From CAVPFA01 sp963703655 (GTDB lineage: Bacteria > Actinomycetota > Acidimicrobiia > Acidimicrobiales > Bog-793): a stretch of DNA of 64,000 nt. The notes below the pieces were generated by a model. It did no database searches and had not been told where the DNA came from. It was given only the letters and a program-made list of their open reading frames with translations. Location: positions 62,001 through 126,000 of the forward strand of contig CAVPFA010000004.1 of NCBI GenBank assembly GCA_963703655.1, given 5' to 3'. Both the position numbers and the translations under genes were made by a program. Shown here piece after piece: positions 62,040 through 64,000 of the stretch; positions within the stretch are counted from its first letter, which is position 1; each line of letters starts with the position of its first letter.

Positions 62040-63037
62040 CAGGCCTCGATCTCGCCCTCATCCAGCCGTTCGTCGTCGCTACCGAGACCTGCCGCCCGGA
62101 GAACCTCGGCCAAGTCGGGGGCAAAGCCGTCGGCCTTGGCTCGCTCATGCGAGCGGGTCAGCGCGTCCCCGCTTCGTTCGTCGTCACAGCGGCGGCGCAT
62201 CGCGACTATGTTCGCTCCGAGCCGCGGGGGCTGAGCGAGTCGATCCGGCACGCCGTCGAGCAGTCCTACGCGTCGCTTTGCGAGCGAGCCAACGGAGATC
62301 TCACCGTTGCCGTGCGCTCGAGCGCCACGATCGAGGACTCGACCGAAGCGAGCTGCGCAGGCCAGTTTCGGACCTTCCTCGGCGCCTCGGGGGTGGAGGA
62401 AGTGCTCGAGCAGATCGAGCAGTGCTGGGTGGCCGCTCTCGACCCGCACGTCGGCTCGTATCGCGCCGATCGAAAGATCGAGGCTGGGGAAGAAGGTGTG
62501 GCCGTCGTCGTCCAAGATCTCGTCGATGCGCGTGCGGCAGGCGTGATGTTCACCCGGCATCCCCGCACGGGCGACCGATCGCTGGTCGTCATCGAGGCGA
62601 GCCATGGGCTCGGCGAGGCCGTCGTCGGCGGCGAGGTCACACCCGACCTGTTCGAGGTGAACAAGATCACACGCCAGATCCACCATTCGAGCGTGGGTTC
62701 GAAGCCGATCGAGCACCGCCTCGCTCCCGACGGTCGGAGCGTGCGGACCGTCGAGGTCGAACCCGAACGCCAGCAGGCGTGGTCCATCTCCGACACCGAA
62801 GTGATGGCGCTCGTCGCAATGGCCGGCGAGCTGGAGGCGAGTCTCGGCCGCGGCCTCGACGTCGAGTGGGCGATCGGTAGCGTCGGGAGCTCGAAGCAGG
62901 AGGAAGCTCTTTTCGCCCTCCAAGTCCGGCCCATCACCGTCGATCCTCTTCGCCGGTCAGCCGACACTCCGCACCCAGACGCCATCGACCACATCCTCGG
63001 CAGGCTGGCCGGGCGCGAGCGCGACAACGGCAGCTGA
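62036..63037 (+). CDS. PEP synthase/PPDK-type ATP-grasp subunit, small subunit of a split dikinase-like enzyme
   Basis: A 333-residue protein equal to the N-terminal ATP-binding part of PEP synthase. Motifs are NLGQVGGKAVGLGSLM, VRSSATIEDSTEASCAGQF, VMFTRHPRTGD, EASHGLGEAVVGGEVTPDLF and ALQVRPIT. It lacks the phosphohistidine and PEP domains and so needs the PEP-utilising proteins in this locus. By analogy with phenylphosphate synthase, it may take a phosphoryl group from ATP to the partner histidine and then to a hydroxylated ring. The 3-hydroxypyridine cluster of Ensifer contains the same pair. Confidence 0.88.
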   Translation: MTGLDLALIQPFVVATETCRPENLGQVGGKAVGLGSLMRAGQRVPASFVVTAAAHRDYVRSEPRGLSESIRHAVEQSYASLCERANGDLTVAVRSSATIEDSTEASCAGQFRTFLGASGVEEVLEQIEQCWVAALDPHVGSYRADRKIEAGEEGVAVVVQDLVDARAAGVMFTRHPRTGDRSLVVIEASHGLGEAVVGGEVTPDLFEVNKITRQIHHSSVGSKPIEHRLAPDGRSVRTVEVEPERQQAWSISDTEVMALVAMAGELEASLGRGLDVEWAIGSVGSSKQEEALFALQVRPITVDPLRRSADTPHPDAIDHILGRLAGRERDNGS

Positions 63038-63117
63038 CTTTCTTCACTGGCTGCTGGTTGGCCGACTAACCGTCCTTTAATGTCGATCACGGTTGGGCCA
63101 GGGGCAGGCGAGGACCG

Positions 63118-63882
63118 CTACGAGTTGCGGACCTGGAGCGCACAGCCGCCGATCAGGAGCGCGCCGGCGCTCCAGGCGGCGAGGACGCCGAGTCCAGCCC
63201 ATGGGCTGATCGGGAGCGAGCTCAGGCCGGTGGTCGCCTGGATCGACATCCCGGCCGTCATCGGCCCGATCTGCACGAGGTGGCGGTGCCACGAGCCTTG
63301 GACCGTCCCCGCGAGGATGGGGAAGAGGTAGAGCAAAGCGAGGACCACCCCGATCGACACCGCCGTGTCCCTGACCGCCGCCGCGATTCCAAGGGCGAGC
63401 AGGGCGATGAGCACGAGGTAGATCACCGAGCCGGCAGCCGCGCGAAACGTCGGGCCGTTGCCGAGCGATATGAGGGTGTACCCATTCCCGAGGCCGGCGT
63501 GCGAGAGGAGGAGTCGGCCGGCGAGCAGACTGCCCGCGACACCGAGGGCGCTTGCCGCCGCGATCAGCACGATGAGGTTCACCGCCTTCGTCGCGAGCAC
63601 CGTCATGCGCCGGGGGATCGCGGCGAGGGTCGTGCGGATCATGCGGGTGCCGTACTCCTCGGAAATGACGAGCACGCCGAGCACCGCCACGATCGCCTGG
63701 CCGAGGTCGACGCCGATGAGGCTGAGTTTGGTGGGGTCCTCCAAAGACTGGCCGAAGGTGTGGATCGTGCCCGTGACCAGCGTGCTGAGCCCGGCCGTGA
63801 GCACGACCGTTGCCAGCAGGAGCCAGGAGGTGCTGGGTGAGGTGCGGAGTTTCGTCCATTCCGCCCTGAGGGCATCGGTCAT
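63118..63882 (-). CDS. ABC-2 type transporter permease
   Basis: A 254-residue membrane protein with about six helices and the ABC-2 pattern SEEYGTRMIRTTLAAIPRRMTVLATK between helices 2 and 3. The N terminus ALRAEWTKLRTSPSTSW is typical of actinobacterial exporters whose two permeases lie in tandem. Its ATG overlaps the stop of another permease (ATGA). The ATPase is presumably further upstream, outside the window. It is unrelated to the pyridine locus. Confidence 0.85.
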   Translation of the reverse strand: MTDALRAEWTKLRTSPSTSWLLLATVVLTAGLSTLVTGTIHTFGQSLEDPTKLSLIGVDLGQAIVAVLGVLVISEEYGTRMIRTTLAAIPRRMTVLATKAVNLIVLIAAASALGVAGSLLAGRLLLSHAGLGNGYTLISLGNGPTFRAAAGSVIYLVLIALLALGIAAAVRDTAVSIGVVLALLYLFPILAGTVQGSWHRHLVQIGPMTAGMSIQATTGLSSLPISPWAGLGVLAAWSAGALLIGGCALQVRNS

Positions 63883-64000
63883 GCGTCCCTCCGGCGGAGC
63901 ACCATTACGGCTGCGCCGAGGGCGAGGGCGGCATAGGTTATTGGCACCAGCAGCGAGACCCAGGCGCCGAGCGGGTAGTAGCCGTTCTGGACGGTGTAGG
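63879..64000 (-). CDS. ABC-2 type permease, C-terminal fragment (5' end outside window)
   Basis: The last 40 residues of an integral membrane protein: GYYPLGAWVSLLVPITYAAL, a closing hydrophobic stretch and RRRDA at the end. This is the usual C-terminal helix of an ABC-2 permease and it precedes its paralogue with an ATGA overlap (63879-63882). The start lies beyond the right edge. Confidence 0.7.
   Translation of the reverse strand, partial: YTVQNGYYPLGAWVSLLVPITYAALALGAAVMVLRRRDA

Noticed and set aside
1..64000. tRNA, rRNA, insertion sequences, prophage, replication origin
   Set aside because: No cloverleaf-like or rRNA-like segment, transposase or integrase motif, or origin-like repeat cluster was seen on reading the window; a dedicated search was not possible.

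Overview
The window comes from a high-GC bacterium with very G/C-biased third codon positions, frequent GTG starts and many 4-bp ATGA/GTGA gene overlaps. A DUF3107 protein beside paired ArsA-like ATPases, a mycofactocin precursor, and ECF-sigma, PadR, IclR and FCD-GntR regulators all point to an actinobacterium. A full system I (Ccm) cytochrome c maturation operon is unusual for the best-known actinobacteria, so a deep-branching class such as Acidimicrobiia is possible. That placement is inference.

Layout. 1-5072 (minus): two ArsA-like ATPases (one cut by the window edge), DUF3107, a dGTPase-like HD protein and an Mrp Fe-S carrier. 5161-7085 (plus): a cysteine-rich winged-helix regulator and a cysteine desulfurase. 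7210-14352 (minus): ccmA-B-C-D-E-F-G-H and a CcmI-like TPR protein, nearly all joined by 4-bp overlaps. 14473-22191: mixed metabolism (GDP-mannose 4,6-dehydratase, enoyl-CoA hydratase, glycosyltransferase, TetR, ROK, GNAT, membrane protein, methyltransferase). 22224-24276 (minus): an orphan mycofactocin precursor (mftA), a short overlapping mftB-like ORF and a DHA2-type efflux pump; no radical-SAM maturase is in the window. 24413-29928: a repeat-bearing ORF, MOSC protein, secreted beta-propeller, TfoX-like protein, frameshifted NRAMP-type transporter and small membrane protein. 29947-34836 (minus): ECF sigma, anti-sigma, ABC exporter, PadR regulator and a lone ABC ATPase. 34981-43051: FUSC protein, alpha/beta hydrolase, and a VWA/MoxR pair divergent from two unknown genes.

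43086-63037 is the most coherent region, a complete pyridine-ring catabolic locus. A four-part molybdenum hydroxylase (FAD, separate SRPBCC, 2Fe-2S and molybdopterin subunits) lies with NicX-type 2,5-dihydroxypyridine dioxygenase, NicD-type N-formylmaleamate deformylase, NicF-type maleamate amidohydrolase and a maleate isomerase. An NCS1 permease, IclR and GntR regulators with visible palindromic operators, and split PEP-synthase-like proteins (two large-subunit paralogues, one ATP-grasp partner) complete it. This matches the published 3-hydroxypyridine (3hpd) route: 3-hydroxypyridine to 2,5-dihydroxypyridine, N-formylmaleamate, maleamate, maleate and fumarate. The second large-subunit copy carries a single-base frameshift. 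An amidase, a HD-like protein, a MetE-like protein and a 23-codon ORF in the locus have no assigned role.

63118-64000 (minus) holds ABC-2 permeases; the last is cut by the window edge.
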